A stretch of DNA of 64,000 nucleotides, from NCBI RefSeq assembly GCF_020991085.1, contig NZ_CP087719.1, positions 2,562,001-2,626,000 on the forward strand, read 5' to 3'. Of the stretch, positions 33,948 through 43,304 are shown one piece after another. A program made the position numbers and the translations under genes. The notes under the pieces were generated by a model that saw nothing but the letters and a program-made list of their open reading frames with translations, made no database searches and was not told the origin of the DNA. The first letter of the stretch is position 1. Each line of letters begins with the position of its first letter. Source of the stretch: Roseomonas sp. OT10. Lineage in GTDB: Bacteria; Pseudomonadota; Alphaproteobacteria; Acetobacterales; Acetobacteraceae.

Positions 33948-34250
33948 TCAGCGAAGGCGCCGCGGGGCGATCAGACGGTACAGGTTCAGTACCCCGGCGG
34001 CACCGCCCACCACGAAGAACACCAGGAGGAGCCAGGGGCCGGTGCCGAGCCATCGGTCCAGCAGCCAGCCGAGCGCCGCCCCGGCGATCAGCGCCGAGAC
34101 GATCTCGACGCCAGCGCGGAGCCCGATCCCCCACGACCCCTGCGGCAAGCTCCCGCTTCCGTCCCCGTTTCCGGAGCCGGGAGCGGGATCGAGGCCCTGC
34201 CGGGCTCTCGCATTCCGCAAACGGGCGTCGAAGCCGTCTCGCTGTGTCAC
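33948..34250 (-). CDS. atpI: ATP synthase assembly protein AtpI
   Basis: 100 residues from GTG 34250, with GAGGAGCAAGGGG giving a ribosome-binding site about 8 bases upstream. No ATG is available. After a polar leader (VTQRDGFDARLRNARAR) come two membrane helices with Gly-rich packing: VEIVSALIAGAALGWLLDRW and GPWLLLVFFVVGGAAGVLNLY. AtpI helps assemble the c ring and may be involved in Mg2+ supply. The gene is easily missed because the same frame stays open far upstream through the ABC exporter on that strand. First gene of the F0 operon. Confidence 0.87.
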   Translation of the reverse strand: MTQRDGFDARLRNARARQGLDPAPGSGNGDGSGSLPQGSWGIGLRAGVEIVSALIAGAALGWLLDRWLGTGPWLLLVFFVVGGAAGVLNLYRLIAPRRLR

Positions 34251-34432
34251 CCCTTGCTCCTCGCGGGAACTCTCCCCGGAAGGCACGCGGCTCGTAAGGT
34301 GCGCCCCCCGGCCTGTCAAGCAAGCGGGGCGCCCGGAGTTGCCGCGCGCGATGCCGGGCCGGCGTTCCGGCGCGGGGAAGCGGCCGGCCCGGCGGCGGCG
34401 GCGCGGCCGGGAACGGCGCCGCCCACGCCGCC

Positions 34433-36310
34433 TCAGGCGGAGACGAAGCCGCCCGACTGCCGCTCCCACAGGCGCGCATAGGCGCCGCCGCGCGCCAGGA
34501 GCTGGGCATGCGTCCCCTGCTCCACGATCCGCCCCCGCTCCAGCACCATCAGCCGGTCGAGCCGGGCGATGGTGGACAGGCGATGGGCGATGGCGATCAC
34601 CGTCTTGCCCCGCATCAGCCCCTCCAGCTGCTCCTGGATGGCGGCCTCCACCTCCGAATCCAGGGCGCTGGTGGCCTCGTCCAGCACCAGGATCGGCGCG
34701 TCCTTCAGCAGCACCCGGGCGATGGCGATGCGCTGGCGCTGCCCGCCGGAGAGCTTCACTCCGCGCTCCCCGACATGGGCGTCGAAGCCGGTGCGGCCGC
34801 GCCAGTCGTGCAGGCTGTCGATGAAGGCCCCCGCCTGGGCGCGCCGGGCGGCCTCCCGCACCTCCTCCTCCCCCGCCCCGGGCCGGCCGTAGCGGATGTT
34901 GTCGCGGATCGAGCGGTGCAGCAGCGCCGTGTCCTGGGTGACGACGCCGACGGCGCCGCGCAGCGATTCCGCCGTCACCCCGGCGACGTCCTGGCCATCG
35001 ACCAGGATCCGGCCGGAATCGGGGGTGAAGAAGCGCAGCAGCAGGTTGACCGCCGTGGTCTTGCCCGCCCCGGAATGGCCGACCAGCCCGACCCGCTCCC
35101 CCGGGGCGATCGCCAGGTCCAGCCCGTCCAGCACCGCAACCCCTTCCCGCCCGTAGCCGAAGCGCACCTGCTCGAAGCGCACCTCGCCGCGCGTGACCCG
35201 CAGCGGCCGCGCGCCCGGTGGGTCCGGGGCGGTGGGGGGCACGGCGATAGAGTTCATCGCCTCCTGCACCACGCCGATGTTCTCGAAGATGCCGCTGACG
35301 TTGAAGGCGACCCAGCCGGAGATGTTGGCGATCTGCCAGGCCATGGGCAGGGCCGCGGCCACCGTCGCCAACCCGATCTCGCCCTGGCCGTAGAGCCAGA
35401 GCGCCGTCGTCCCCATGGCGACCAGCATGGCCGCGTTCAGGGTGGAGAGCAGCAGGGCGTTCAGCGTCACCAGCCGGGTCTGGCGCCCGAAGTCGCGGTT
35501 CAGCGCCTCCAGCCCCTCGCGCACGAAGGCGTCCTCGTCCGCCGCCCGGGCGAAGAGCTTCACGGTCAGGATGTTGGTGTAGCTGTCCACCACCCGGCCG
35601 GTCAGCAGGCTGCGCGATTCGGACGCCTTGCGCGCCCGGTCGCGCAGGCGCGGCACGATGAGGCGCAGCAGCCCCGCGTAGAGGCCGAACCAGACCAGGA
35701 TCGGCAGCGCCAGCCGGAGATCGGCCGAAGCCAGCCAGACCACCGCCCCGGTGCCATAGACCAGGATGTACCAGACGGCGTTGACCGACTGCACCACGCT
35801 CTCGCGCAGGGCCGGCCCCGCCTGCATCACCCGGTTGGCGATGCGGCCGGAGAAGTCCTCCTGGAAGAAGGCCCAGCCCTGGCGCACCACCTGCCAGTGC
35901 GCCTGCCAGCGGATCAGGCTGGTGAAGGCGGGGACGATGGCCTGCTGCGAGACCAGGTTCTGGAAGGTGATCGCCAGCGGCCGCCCCAGCAGCAGCACCG
36001 CCGCCATGCCCAGCAGCATCGGCCAGGCCTCCGCCAGCAGCCGCTCCGCCGGATGCTCGGACAGCAGCGCCACGACGCGGCCGATGAAGATCGGGATCAG
36101 CGCGTCCAGCCCCGCGACCAGCATCCCGGCGCCGAACAGCACGGCGAAGAGCACCTTCGCCTGCCGCCCGTAATGCCAGTAGAAGCCCCAGAGGCTGCGG
36201 GGCGGCGGCCCGTCCGGGACCGGCACCCCGAACAGGCGCGCCGCCTTCTCCCCCGGCGGCGCGACGGGGTTCACCAGAGTCTCGAAGAAGCGGAACATCC
36301 ACCCAACCAA
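34433..36310 (-). CDS. ABC exporter, fused permease and ATPase
   Basis: 625 residues. The N-terminal half is a type I ABC exporter membrane domain with six helices (from about residue 50; LFGAGMLVAGLDALIPIFIG). The nucleotide-binding domain from about residue 375 has Walker A GHSGAGKTT, the Q-loop VVTQDTALLHRSIRDN, signature LSGGQRQR, Walker B ILVLDEATSALD and the switch His in AIAHRLSTI. It works as a homo- or heterodimer, probably exporting a lipid, peptide or drug; the substrate cannot be inferred. It resembles the multidrug/lipid A MsbA-like group. The gene is 182 bases upstream of atpI and on the same strand, and an MFS gene precedes it by 51 bases. Confidence 0.92.
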   Translation of the reverse strand: MVGWMFRFFETLVNPVAPPGEKAARLFGVPVPDGPPPRSLWGFYWHYGRQAKVLFAVLFGAGMLVAGLDALIPIFIGRVVALLSEHPAERLLAEAWPMLLGMAAVLLLGRPLAITFQNLVSQQAIVPAFTSLIRWQAHWQVVRQGWAFFQEDFSGRIANRVMQAGPALRESVVQSVNAVWYILVYGTGAVVWLASADLRLALPILVWFGLYAGLLRLIVPRLRDRARKASESRSLLTGRVVDSYTNILTVKLFARAADEDAFVREGLEALNRDFGRQTRLVTLNALLLSTLNAAMLVAMGTTALWLYGQGEIGLATVAAALPMAWQIANISGWVAFNVSGIFENIGVVQEAMNSIAVPPTAPDPPGARPLRVTRGEVRFEQVRFGYGREGVAVLDGLDLAIAPGERVGLVGHSGAGKTTAVNLLLRFFTPDSGRILVDGQDVAGVTAESLRGAVGVVTQDTALLHRSIRDNIRYGRPGAGEEEVREAARRAQAGAFIDSLHDWRGRTGFDAHVGERGVKLSGGQRQRIAIARVLLKDAPILVLDEATSALDSEVEAAIQEQLEGLMRGKTVIAIAHRLSTIARLDRLMVLERGRIVEQGTHAQLLARGGAYARLWERQSGGFVSA

Positions 36311-36361
36311 CGCCCGGCCGGGGGGCCGGTCAACGCAGGAAGCCGCGACCGCCGGCGCCGG

Positions 36362-37570
36362 TCAGCGGGCCTCCCCCTCCTCCTCGGGCCCCTCCGGCCG
36401 GGTTTCGGGCATCGCCAGCCAGATCATGGCGACCGAGAGCAGGCCGGCGCCGGCCAGCAGGCCGAAGGCGGCCTCCGGCCCGAACCAGTCGGAGGCGAGG
36501 CCGGCCAGCGTGGTGCTGAGCGTGCCGCCGATCCCGATGGCCAGGCCGAAGAGGCCGATGCACAGGTTGAAGCGGTTGGTCCCGCGGGTGAGGTCGGCGG
36601 CCAGCAGCGGCAGCAGCACCCCGAGGGCGGCGGCGCTGAGGCCGTCCAGCGCCTGGACCAGGATCAGCCAGGCCGGCGCCTCCACCAGCGCCAGCAGCAG
36701 CCCGCGCACCGGCAGGGCGGCGAAGCCCAGCAGCAGGGCGATGCGCCGTCCGCGCCGTTCCGCCAGCCGCCCGATCCACGGGGCGATCGCCGCCATGACG
36801 AATTGCGGCGCGATGATGCAGGCGGCGATGATCAGGTTCGCCTCGTCGCCCGCGTTGCGCGTCACCTGCGACCCGGCGAGGGGCAGCATCGCCGCGTTGG
36901 ACAGGGTGAACAGGCCGCAGCACAGCGCGAAGACCAGCACCCCGCGGTGGCGCAGCAGGCCGCGGACATGGCCGACGAAGCCTTCCTGCCGTTCCTCCCC
37001 GCTCGGCTCCGGCGGATGCAGCTCGTCCCGGCGGATGGTGGCGAGGGCGATCAGGGCGGGCACGCAGAAGGCGGCGCTCAGCCAGAAGACCGAGGCGCCC
37101 GACAGCCAGGTCCCCGCCGCCCCCAGCAACCCGGCGGCCACGCCGCTGCCCACGGCGGCGTAGCGGGCATTGCGGCCCAGCCGCTCGCCCAGCTGCCGCC
37201 GCCCGACCAGGGCGAGGCTGATGGCGGCGATGGCCGGGCCGAGCACGCAGGAAGCGAAGCCGTGCAGCACCTCCGACACCATCACCGGAAGGGTGGCGGG
37301 AAACAGGGCCAGCAGCAGGGCCGAGATCGCGATGGCCACCAGCGCCGCGGCGGCGGCGAGGCGCTTGTTCGGGGTGGCATCCACCAGCGCCCCGGCCGGG
37401 ACCTGCAGCGCCATGGCGGTGAAGGTACCGATGCTCAGCGCCAGGCCGATCTCCAGGTCGGTCCAGGCCTGCGCCGTCAGGTACACGGACACGAACGGGC
37501 CGAAACCCGTCTGGACGTTGGCCATGAAGAAGTTCAGCCAGTCGAGCCCGCGCCCGCTGCGCCCTGTCAT
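36362..37570 (-). CDS. MFS transporter
   Basis: 402 residues with about twelve membrane helices in two halves, separated by a cytoplasmic loop (DELHPPEPSGEERQEGF). The first cytoplasmic loop, PAGALVDATPNKRLAAA, is a variant of the major facilitator loop motif, and the equivalent in the second half is IGRLAERRGRRIALLLG. The start MTGRSGRGLDWLNFFMANVQTGFGPFVSVYL suits the family. The substrate is unknown; drug or metabolite efflux is a guess. It starts 17 bases after the PRC-barrel gene stop and is followed by the ABC exporter, so the three may be one transcript. Confidence 0.9.
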   Translation of the reverse strand: MTGRSGRGLDWLNFFMANVQTGFGPFVSVYLTAQAWTDLEIGLALSIGTFTAMALQVPAGALVDATPNKRLAAAAALVAIAISALLLALFPATLPVMVSEVLHGFASCVLGPAIAAISLALVGRRQLGERLGRNARYAAVGSGVAAGLLGAAGTWLSGASVFWLSAAFCVPALIALATIRRDELHPPEPSGEERQEGFVGHVRGLLRHRGVLVFALCCGLFTLSNAAMLPLAGSQVTRNAGDEANLIIAACIIAPQFVMAAIAPWIGRLAERRGRRIALLLGFAALPVRGLLLALVEAPAWLILVQALDGLSAAALGVLLPLLAADLTRGTNRFNLCIGLFGLAIGIGGTLSTTLAGLASDWFGPEAAFGLLAGAGLLSVAMIWLAMPETRPEGPEEEGEAR

Positions 37571-37587
37571 CGGCGGAATCGGGCCCG

Positions 37588-38430
37588 TCAGTGCGCGGCG
37601 GGATTCGGCGCGGCCGGCACCGCGGCGCCGGGTCCGCCAGGAGCGGGGCCCTCGGGGGCCGTGCCATCGGAGGCCGGGCCGCCGGGGCTCTGGGCGGCGG
37701 GCGCCGGGGGAGAGGGCGCGGCCGGATCGGCAACGGCCGGCGGGGTCGTGCCGGAGGGAGCCGGTGCGGGCGGGGCCGGGGCAGGCTGGGCCGATGGCGC
37801 GACCTGGGGCGCCTGCTGGGTGGCGGGCGGGGCCGGCGCAGGCTGAGCCGGGGCACCGGGATCGCCGGCCGGCGGCGGGGCGGCGGCCGGCTCGGGCTGG
37901 CCCGGCTTCGGCTCCGGCGGCGCCTCCGCCGGCGGCGCGGCCACCACGACCGACTCGCCCTCCTTGTAGTCGGGGAAGGCGCGCATCTGGTCGCGGGTGA
38001 GGGCCAGCTTCACCACCTCCGGCGAGAAGGTCAGGCTGCGCCAGGCCACGGCGACCCGGCGCCGGCCGACGCCAAGGAACCCGCCATAGTCGAGCACGGC
38101 CGCGCGGGGCTGCCCGGCATCGTCCATCAGCACGTTGACGATCCGGCCGACCGTATCGCCCGAGGGCCCGGTGACCTCCCGCCCGATCACGCGCTGCGAG
38201 GCGACCCGGGGCAGTTCCTCACGCGCAGCCGGGGGCGGGGGGCGCGCCGGGGCAGCCGCCGCGGGTGGGGACGGCGCCGCCTGGCTCTCGGCGGCGGCGG
38301 GCGGCGGCTCGGCCGTGGCGGGCGGGTCGGCGGGCGCCGTGCGGTCCTGCGCCAGGGCCGGCCCGGCGGCCAGGGTCGCGGTCATCAGCAGGACGAGCGG
38401 CCGCCCGCGACGTGTCGTCCAGGACGTCAT
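37588..38430 (-). CDS. Exported PRC-barrel protein with Pro/Ala-rich arms
   Basis: 280 residues. A signal peptide (RPLVLLMTATLAAGPALAQ) leads to a disordered Pro/Ala arm, then a PRC-barrel domain at about residues 75-165: RVIGREVTGPSGDTVGRIVNV, GQPRAAVLDYGGFLGVGRR and VAVAWRSLTFSPEVVKLALT. The last 110 residues are nearly all Pro, Ala, Gly and Gln. PRC-barrels are small beta-barrels that bind RNA, protein or membrane surfaces. The exported form with this VLDYGGFLGVG strand is frequent in Rhizobiales and Rhodospirillales, with unknown role. It is 17 bases from the MFS gene. Confidence 0.85.
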   Translation of the reverse strand: MTSWTTRRGRPLVLLMTATLAAGPALAQDRTAPADPPATAEPPPAAAESQAAPSPPAAAAPARPPPPAAREELPRVASQRVIGREVTGPSGDTVGRIVNVLMDDAGQPRAAVLDYGGFLGVGRRRVAVAWRSLTFSPEVVKLALTRDQMRAFPDYKEGESVVVAAPPAEAPPEPKPGQPEPAAAPPPAGDPGAPAQPAPAPPATQQAPQVAPSAQPAPAPPAPAPSGTTPPAVADPAAPSPPAPAAQSPGGPASDGTAPEGPAPGGPGAAVPAAPNPAAH

Positions 38431-38538
38431 GGGCAGAAGCCTAGACCAACTCCCGCAGGGGGAAAATGTGGTGGGGAAAATGCGGAGGGGACAAGGCGGC
38501 GGGACATCCGGCCCGGCCGGCCGGCGACGGACCGCCCC

Positions 38539-41500
38539 TCACCCCGCCGCCTCCACCCCGGCCAGCTCCACCGCGCGGCCGAGATCGACGCTCAGCAGCC
38601 GCGACACCCCGCGCTCCTGCATGGTCACGCCGTAGAGCCGGTCCATCCGCCCCATGGTCAGCGGGTGGTGGGTGACGACGAGGAAGCGCGTCCCCCCCGC
38701 CGCCATGGTCTGCAGCAGCCCGCAGAGGCGTTCCACGTTCGCGTCGTCCAGCGGCGCGTCCACCTCGTCCAGCACGCAGACCGGGGCGGGGTGGCAGCGG
38801 AAGACGGCGAAGACCAGGGAGAGCGCGGTCAGCGCCTGCTCGCCGCCCGAAAGCAGGGAGAGCGAGGACAGCTTCTTCCCCGGCGGCTCCGCATACAGCT
38901 CCAGCCCCGCCTCCAGCGGATCGTCGGAACCCACGAGGGCCAGATGCGCCCGGCCGCCGCCGAAGAGCTGGGTGAACAGCGCGCGGAACTCCGCATCCAC
39001 CCGGTCGAAGACGGCGCGCAGCCGCTCCCGTGCCTCGCGGTTCAGGTGGCCGACCGAGCCGCGCAGCTTGGCGATCGCCTGCGCGATGCTGTCGCGCTCC
39101 GCATCCAGCCCGTTGAGGCGCGCCTCCACCTCCTCCAGCTCCACCTCGGCGCGCAGGTTCACCGGGCCCATGGATTCGCGCTCGCGCACCAGCCGCTCCG
39201 CCTTGCGCCGGGCGCGCTCCTCCGCCTCCTCGGACAGGTCCTCGGGCGTCTCCGGCAGCTCCGGCGCCTCGCCCAGCCGCTCCTGGATGCGGGTCACGAC
39301 GGCGCGGGCCGCATCCTCGGCGCGGCGCGTCTCCGCATCGGCGGACAGCCGGCCCTCGCGCGCGGCGGCCAGGGCGGCATCGGCCGCCCGGCGGGCCTCG
39401 GCGGCGTCGCGCGCGGCGGTCTCGGCGGCGTCGAGGGCACGCGCCGCGTCCCGGTGCGCCGCCTCGGCCTCGGCCAGGATGCGGCCGACCCCCTGGCGCT
39501 TCGCGGCGGCGTCCTCGGGCGCCTCGGCGGCGGCGGCGCGGCCCTGGGCGGCGGCCTCGGCGCGGGATTCCAGCTCGGCCAGTCGCGCGGCCGCCTCATC
39601 GGCCCGGCTGTCCCAGAGCGGGCGCTCCGTCGCCAGCGCGGCGCGGCGGCCCTCCAGCCGCGCGGCGGCGGCCGACAGCGCCTCCGCCTCGGCGCGGGCC
39701 TTCCCCTCCCCCAGCCGCGCGGCGGCCAGGGCGGCGCGGGCGCCGTCCAGCGCCTGCCGCGCCGCCTCAGGGTCGGGGGCCTCGCCCGCCGCCTCGGCGG
39801 CCAGGGCGGCCTCCGCCTCCTCACGCTCGGCGGTCAGGCGCTCGATCTCCGGGCGTAGCGCGGCGAGGCGGCTCTCCACCCGCGCCGCCCCGGCGGCCAG
39901 CCGGTCGCGCTCCGTCCGTGCCGCCTCCAGCCGGGCGGCGGCGGCGCGGCGCGCCTCGCGAGCCTCGCGCTCGGCGGCCAGGGCGGCCGCCTCCGCCTGG
40001 CGCGCAGCCTCACGGGCGGCATTCGCCTCGGCCGGGTCCGGCAAGGCGGCGAAGGCGGCCTCGGCGGCGGCCAGGGCCTTCGAGGCTTCCTCCCGCGCCG
40101 CGGCGGCGGCTCCCAGCCGTGGCGCCAGCGCCGCCTCGCGCCCGGCGGCGGCGGCGGCCTCGGCCGAGAGGCGCGACGCCTCGGCGCGGGCACGCGCCAG
40201 CCGCGCCTCGGCCTGCCGGCGGGATTCGCGCAGCTGCGCCTCGCGGCCGGTCGCCTCCCGCTCCGCGGCCTCGGCGGCGGTCCGGTCGGCGCGGGCCCTG
40301 GCGACGGCGGCCTCCGCCTCGGCCAGCTCGGCGCCCAGGGCGCGCAACCGGTTGCGCCGTTGCAACCGCACGGCGCCGGCGCTGGGCGCCCCGGGGCGGA
40401 CGGTATGCCCGTCCCAGCGCCACAGCCCGCCCTCGGGCGAGACCAGCGCCTGCCCCGGGGCCAGCCCGGCCTGCATCGGCCCCCCATCCACCCCCGGCGC
40501 CAGCAGCCCGATCTGCGACAGGGCGCGCGAGAGCGCCGGGGGGGCCGCGACCAGCGCGGCCAGGGGCGTCGCGCCTTCCGGCAGCGCGGCGGGCGCCTCC
40601 AGCGGCGGCAGGGCGCGCCAGTGGCGGGGGGAGCGGGTGTCCTCCGGATTCTCCAGCGCCTCGCCCAGCGCGGCGCCGAGCGCGGTCTCCAGCCCGGCGG
40701 GGACCTCGGCCGCTTCCAGCAGCGGGGTCGCGGCGTCGCGCGCCTCGCCGCCGCGCAGCATGGCCTGCAACCCCTGGGCCTCGGCGGTCAGGCGGGCGGT
40801 GCGGGACTCGGCGTCCGAGGCGGCGGCGCGGGCGGCGGCCAGGGTGGCACGGGCAGCCTCGCGCGCGGCCTCCGCCTCGCGCAGCGCCTCGGCGGCGGCG
40901 GTCAGCGCGCCCTCGGCGGCCCCGGCCTCGGCATTGGCGCGCTCCAGCACCTCCGGGCGCGGGCGGGCGGCCTCGGCGCGGGCCTGTTCGGCCGCGACCG
41001 CCTCCGCCTCGCGCCGGGCGCGCTCGGCGCGGGAGGCGGCGGCGTCGCGCTCCGACCGCGCGCGGGACAGCGTGCCGGCGGCGGCCTCGGCGGCGAGGCG
41101 GGCGCCGGCATGGGCCTGCTGCGCCCCGGCCCGGGCGGCCTCGGCGGCATCCAGCGCGGCGGCGGCCTCGGCGGCGGCGCGCTCCGCCTCGGTCAGCGCG
41201 GTGGCGGCGGTCTCCAGCGCCTCCGGCGGCAGGGTGGCGGCCTCGGCCTCCGCCCGCTCGGCCAGGAGGCGATCCAGCGCGGTCGCGGCCCGGCGCAGGC
41301 GGGACTCGGCGGCCTCGCGCGCGGCGCGGCGGCGGGCGGCCTCGGCGCTGGCCTGGGCGGCGGCCTCGGCAGCGGCATCGGCCGCACGCTCGGCGGCGGC
41401 CAGCAGGTCCCTCGCCTCCACCCGCATCGACTCGGCCGCGGCCAGCCGTTCCGGCAGGCCGGCGGCCTCGCCCTCCAGCGCTGTCGCCTCGGCGGCCAGG

Positions 41501-42621
41501 GCCTCAGCCGTGCGCCGGGACTCCGCGGCCTGACGGCGGGCGTGATCGAGATCCTGCGCCGCCTGGGCCAGCCGCGCCTCGGCGGCGGCCAGGGCATCCA
41601 GGGCGCGGGCCTCCTCGGCCGAGACCCCCTCCGCCTCCACCCGGCGGCGTTCCAGCAGGGTCCGGGCCTGGGCCTCGGCGGCGCGCGGCCCGGGCAGCAC
41701 CGTGGCGGTGGCATGGGCGGCGATGGCGGCGCGCTCCGCCTCCCCCGCCGCGGCGTCCAGCCGGGACTGCGCGGCACGCTGCGCCTCCCGCGCGGCGAGC
41801 AGCGCCGCCTCGGCGCGGCCGGCCTGGATGGCGAGCCATTCCGCCTCCGCCGCGCGGGTCAGGCCGGAGAGGTTGCGGTAGCGCGCCGCCTGCCGCGCCT
41901 GCTTCCGCAGGCTCTCGCGCTGGGTCTCGAGCTGGGCGCGCAGGTCCTCGGCGCGGGTTAGGTTCTGCTCCGCCTGGCGCAGCTTCAGCTCCGCCTCGTG
42001 CCGGCGGGCGCGCAGCCCGGCGATGCCGGCCGCCTCCTCCAGCACCTGCCGGCGCTCCTCCGGCTTGGCCTGGATCAGCGCCGCGACCTTGCCCTGGCTG
42101 ACCATGGCGGAGGAGCGCGCGCCGGAGCCGATATCGGCGAAGAGCGTGCCGACGTCGCGCCCGCGCGCCTCCCGCCCGTTGATGCGGTAGCCGGTGCCCT
42201 CGCCGCGCGCGATGCGGCGGATGATCTCCAGCTCCGCCGCCTCCGCGTTCGGGGGCGGGGCGAGGCCGGCCGCGTCCTCCAGGCTCAGCGACACCTCCGC
42301 GTGGTTGCGCGCGGGGCGGGTCGAGGTGCCGGCGAAGATCACGTCGTCCATGCCGTCGCCGCGCATGGTGCGGGCGTTGCTCTCGCCCATCGCCCAGCGC
42401 AGCGCCTCGACCACGTTCGACTTGCCGCAGCCGTTCGGCCCGACGATGCCGGTCAGCCCCGGCATCACCTCCACGATCGCCGGCTCGGCGAAGGACTTGA
42501 AGCCCGCGATGCGCAGCCGGGTGAGGGTGGCGCTGCGCGGCGGTCGCGCCGCGCCACCCTCATCCGGGCCGGAGGAGAAACCCTCCTCCGGGACGGGAGG
42601 ATCGGGCGGCAGGGAGTCCAT
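38539..42621 (-). CDS. smc: Chromosome segregation protein SMC
   Basis: 1360 residues, longer than the usual 1150-1200. N-terminal head with Walker A GPNGCGKS at residues 61-68 and YRINGREARGRDVGTLF. Two very Ala/Glu/Arg-rich coiled-coil arms follow around a hinge at about residues 610-730 (VPAGLETALGAALGEALENP, then GLAPGQALVSPEGGLWRWDG). The C-terminal head has signature LSLLSGGEQALTALSLVF and Walker B VCVLDEVDAPLDDANVERL. It compacts and separates chromosomes with ScpAB; scpA and scpB are not in the window. The first 33 residues before TLTRLRIAGFKSF are not part of the family core. It follows dsbA by 16 bases, as in many alphaproteobacteria. Confidence 0.96.
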   Translation of the reverse strand: MDSLPPDPPVPEEGFSSGPDEGGAARPPRSATLTRLRIAGFKSFAEPAIVEVMPGLTGIVGPNGCGKSNVVEALRWAMGESNARTMRGDGMDDVIFAGTSTRPARNHAEVSLSLEDAAGLAPPPNAEAAELEIIRRIARGEGTGYRINGREARGRDVGTLFADIGSGARSSAMVSQGKVAALIQAKPEERRQVLEEAAGIAGLRARRHEAELKLRQAEQNLTRAEDLRAQLETQRESLRKQARQAARYRNLSGLTRAAEAEWLAIQAGRAEAALLAAREAQRAAQSRLDAAAGEAERAAIAAHATATVLPGPRAAEAQARTLLERRRVEAEGVSAEEARALDALAAAEARLAQAAQDLDHARRQAAESRRTAEALAAEATALEGEAAGLPERLAAAESMRVEARDLLAAAERAADAAAEAAAQASAEAARRRAAREAAESRLRRAATALDRLLAERAEAEAATLPPEALETAATALTEAERAAAEAAAALDAAEAARAGAQQAHAGARLAAEAAAGTLSRARSERDAAASRAERARREAEAVAAEQARAEAARPRPEVLERANAEAGAAEGALTAAAEALREAEAAREAARATLAAARAAASDAESRTARLTAEAQGLQAMLRGGEARDAATPLLEAAEVPAGLETALGAALGEALENPEDTRSPRHWRALPPLEAPAALPEGATPLAALVAAPPALSRALSQIGLLAPGVDGGPMQAGLAPGQALVSPEGGLWRWDGHTVRPGAPSAGAVRLQRRNRLRALGAELAEAEAAVARARADRTAAEAAEREATGREAQLRESRRQAEARLARARAEASRLSAEAAAAAGREAALAPRLGAAAAAREEASKALAAAEAAFAALPDPAEANAAREAARQAEAAALAAEREAREARRAAAARLEAARTERDRLAAGAARVESRLAALRPEIERLTAEREEAEAALAAEAAGEAPDPEAARQALDGARAALAAARLGEGKARAEAEALSAAAARLEGRRAALATERPLWDSRADEAAARLAELESRAEAAAQGRAAAAEAPEDAAAKRQGVGRILAEAEAAHRDAARALDAAETAARDAAEARRAADAALAAAREGRLSADAETRRAEDAARAVVTRIQERLGEAPELPETPEDLSEEAEERARRKAERLVRERESMGPVNLRAEVELEEVEARLNGLDAERDSIAQAIAKLRGSVGHLNREARERLRAVFDRVDAEFRALFTQLFGGGRAHLALVGSDDPLEAGLELYAEPPGKKLSSLSLLSGGEQALTALSLVFAVFRCHPAPVCVLDEVDAPLDDANVERLCGLLQTMAAGGTRFLVVTHHPLTMGRMDRLYGVTMQERGVSRLLSVDLGRAVELAGVEAAG

Positions 42622-42637
42622 CAGCCCTCTCGGTCCC

Positions 42638-43279
42638 TCAGCCGGGGGCGGCCTGGCGGACCTGCTCGGCGAAGCGGTCGAAGGACAGCGCGCCCGGCAC
42701 CGGCTTGCGGCCGAACACGAAGGTCGGGGTGCTGTTCACCTGGAACTCCTGCTCCGCCTTCATGCGGCCCTCCAGGATGGCGCGCTGCAGCCCCTGGTCG
42801 GCGATGGCGGCGTCGAACTGGGCGCGGGTCATGCCGGTCAGCGCCGCGATCTTCGCGATCTCGTCCAGGTTGTTGATGCCGCGGGCGAAGGCCCAGCGGT
42901 CCTGGCTGCCGAGCAGGGCGGAGATGAAGGCCTCGTAGTGCTGCGGCGGCAGGGAGCGGGCGACGGTGGCCGCGGCCAGGGCGAGCTGGTCGAGCGGGAA
43001 GTCGCGCCAGACCATGCGGATCTTGCCGGTCTCCACCAGCTCGCTCCGCACCTTCGGCCAGGTCTCCTTGTGGAAGGCGGCGCAGTGGGAACAGGTGAGC
43101 GAGAAGTACTCGATCACCGTCACGGGCGCGTCCGCCTTGCCGGCGGCGCGCTCGGCGAGGCGCGGGTCGCCCGCGGCCGGGGCGGCGGGCGCGCTGCCCT
43201 GCGCCCGGGCGTCGAGCGAGAGCAGCGCCGGCGCGCCCAGGGCGGCAGCCAGCAGCACGGCACGGCGGGGGGTGGTCAT
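42638..43279 (-). CDS. DsbA-family thiol:disulfide oxidoreductase
   Basis: 213 residues. A signal peptide (PRRAVLLAAALGAPALLSL) is followed by a thioredoxin fold. The active site is CSHC at residues 63-66 in EYFSLTCSHCAAFHKE, with the helical insertion in the middle and the cis-proline loop NSTPTFVFG near the end. It acts in the periplasm, either forming disulfides or reducing them. It lies between dciA (25 bases upstream) and smc (16 bases downstream), an arrangement found in other alphaproteobacteria, which suggests co-expression. Confidence 0.93.
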   Translation of the reverse strand: MTTPRRAVLLAAALGAPALLSLDARAQGSAPAAPAAGDPRLAERAAGKADAPVTVIEYFSLTCSHCAAFHKETWPKVRSELVETGKIRMVWRDFPLDQLALAAATVARSLPPQHYEAFISALLGSQDRWAFARGINNLDEIAKIAALTGMTRAQFDAAIADQGLQRAILEGRMKAEQEFQVNSTPTFVFGRKPVPGALSFDRFAEQVRQAAPG

Positions 43280-43304
43280 GGGGTGTGAAGCTCCTGCCTC
43301 ATGG

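Noticed and set aside
34508-37846. Open frame of 1112 codons antisense to the ABC exporter and MFS genes
   Set aside because: The opposite strand encodes two clear transporters; this frame is Gln/Arg/Gly-rich and featureless.
38654-41533. Ser/Ala/Arg-rich open frame of 959 codons antisense to smc
   Set aside because: An artefact of the Ala/Glu/Arg coiled-coil codons of smc read in reverse.
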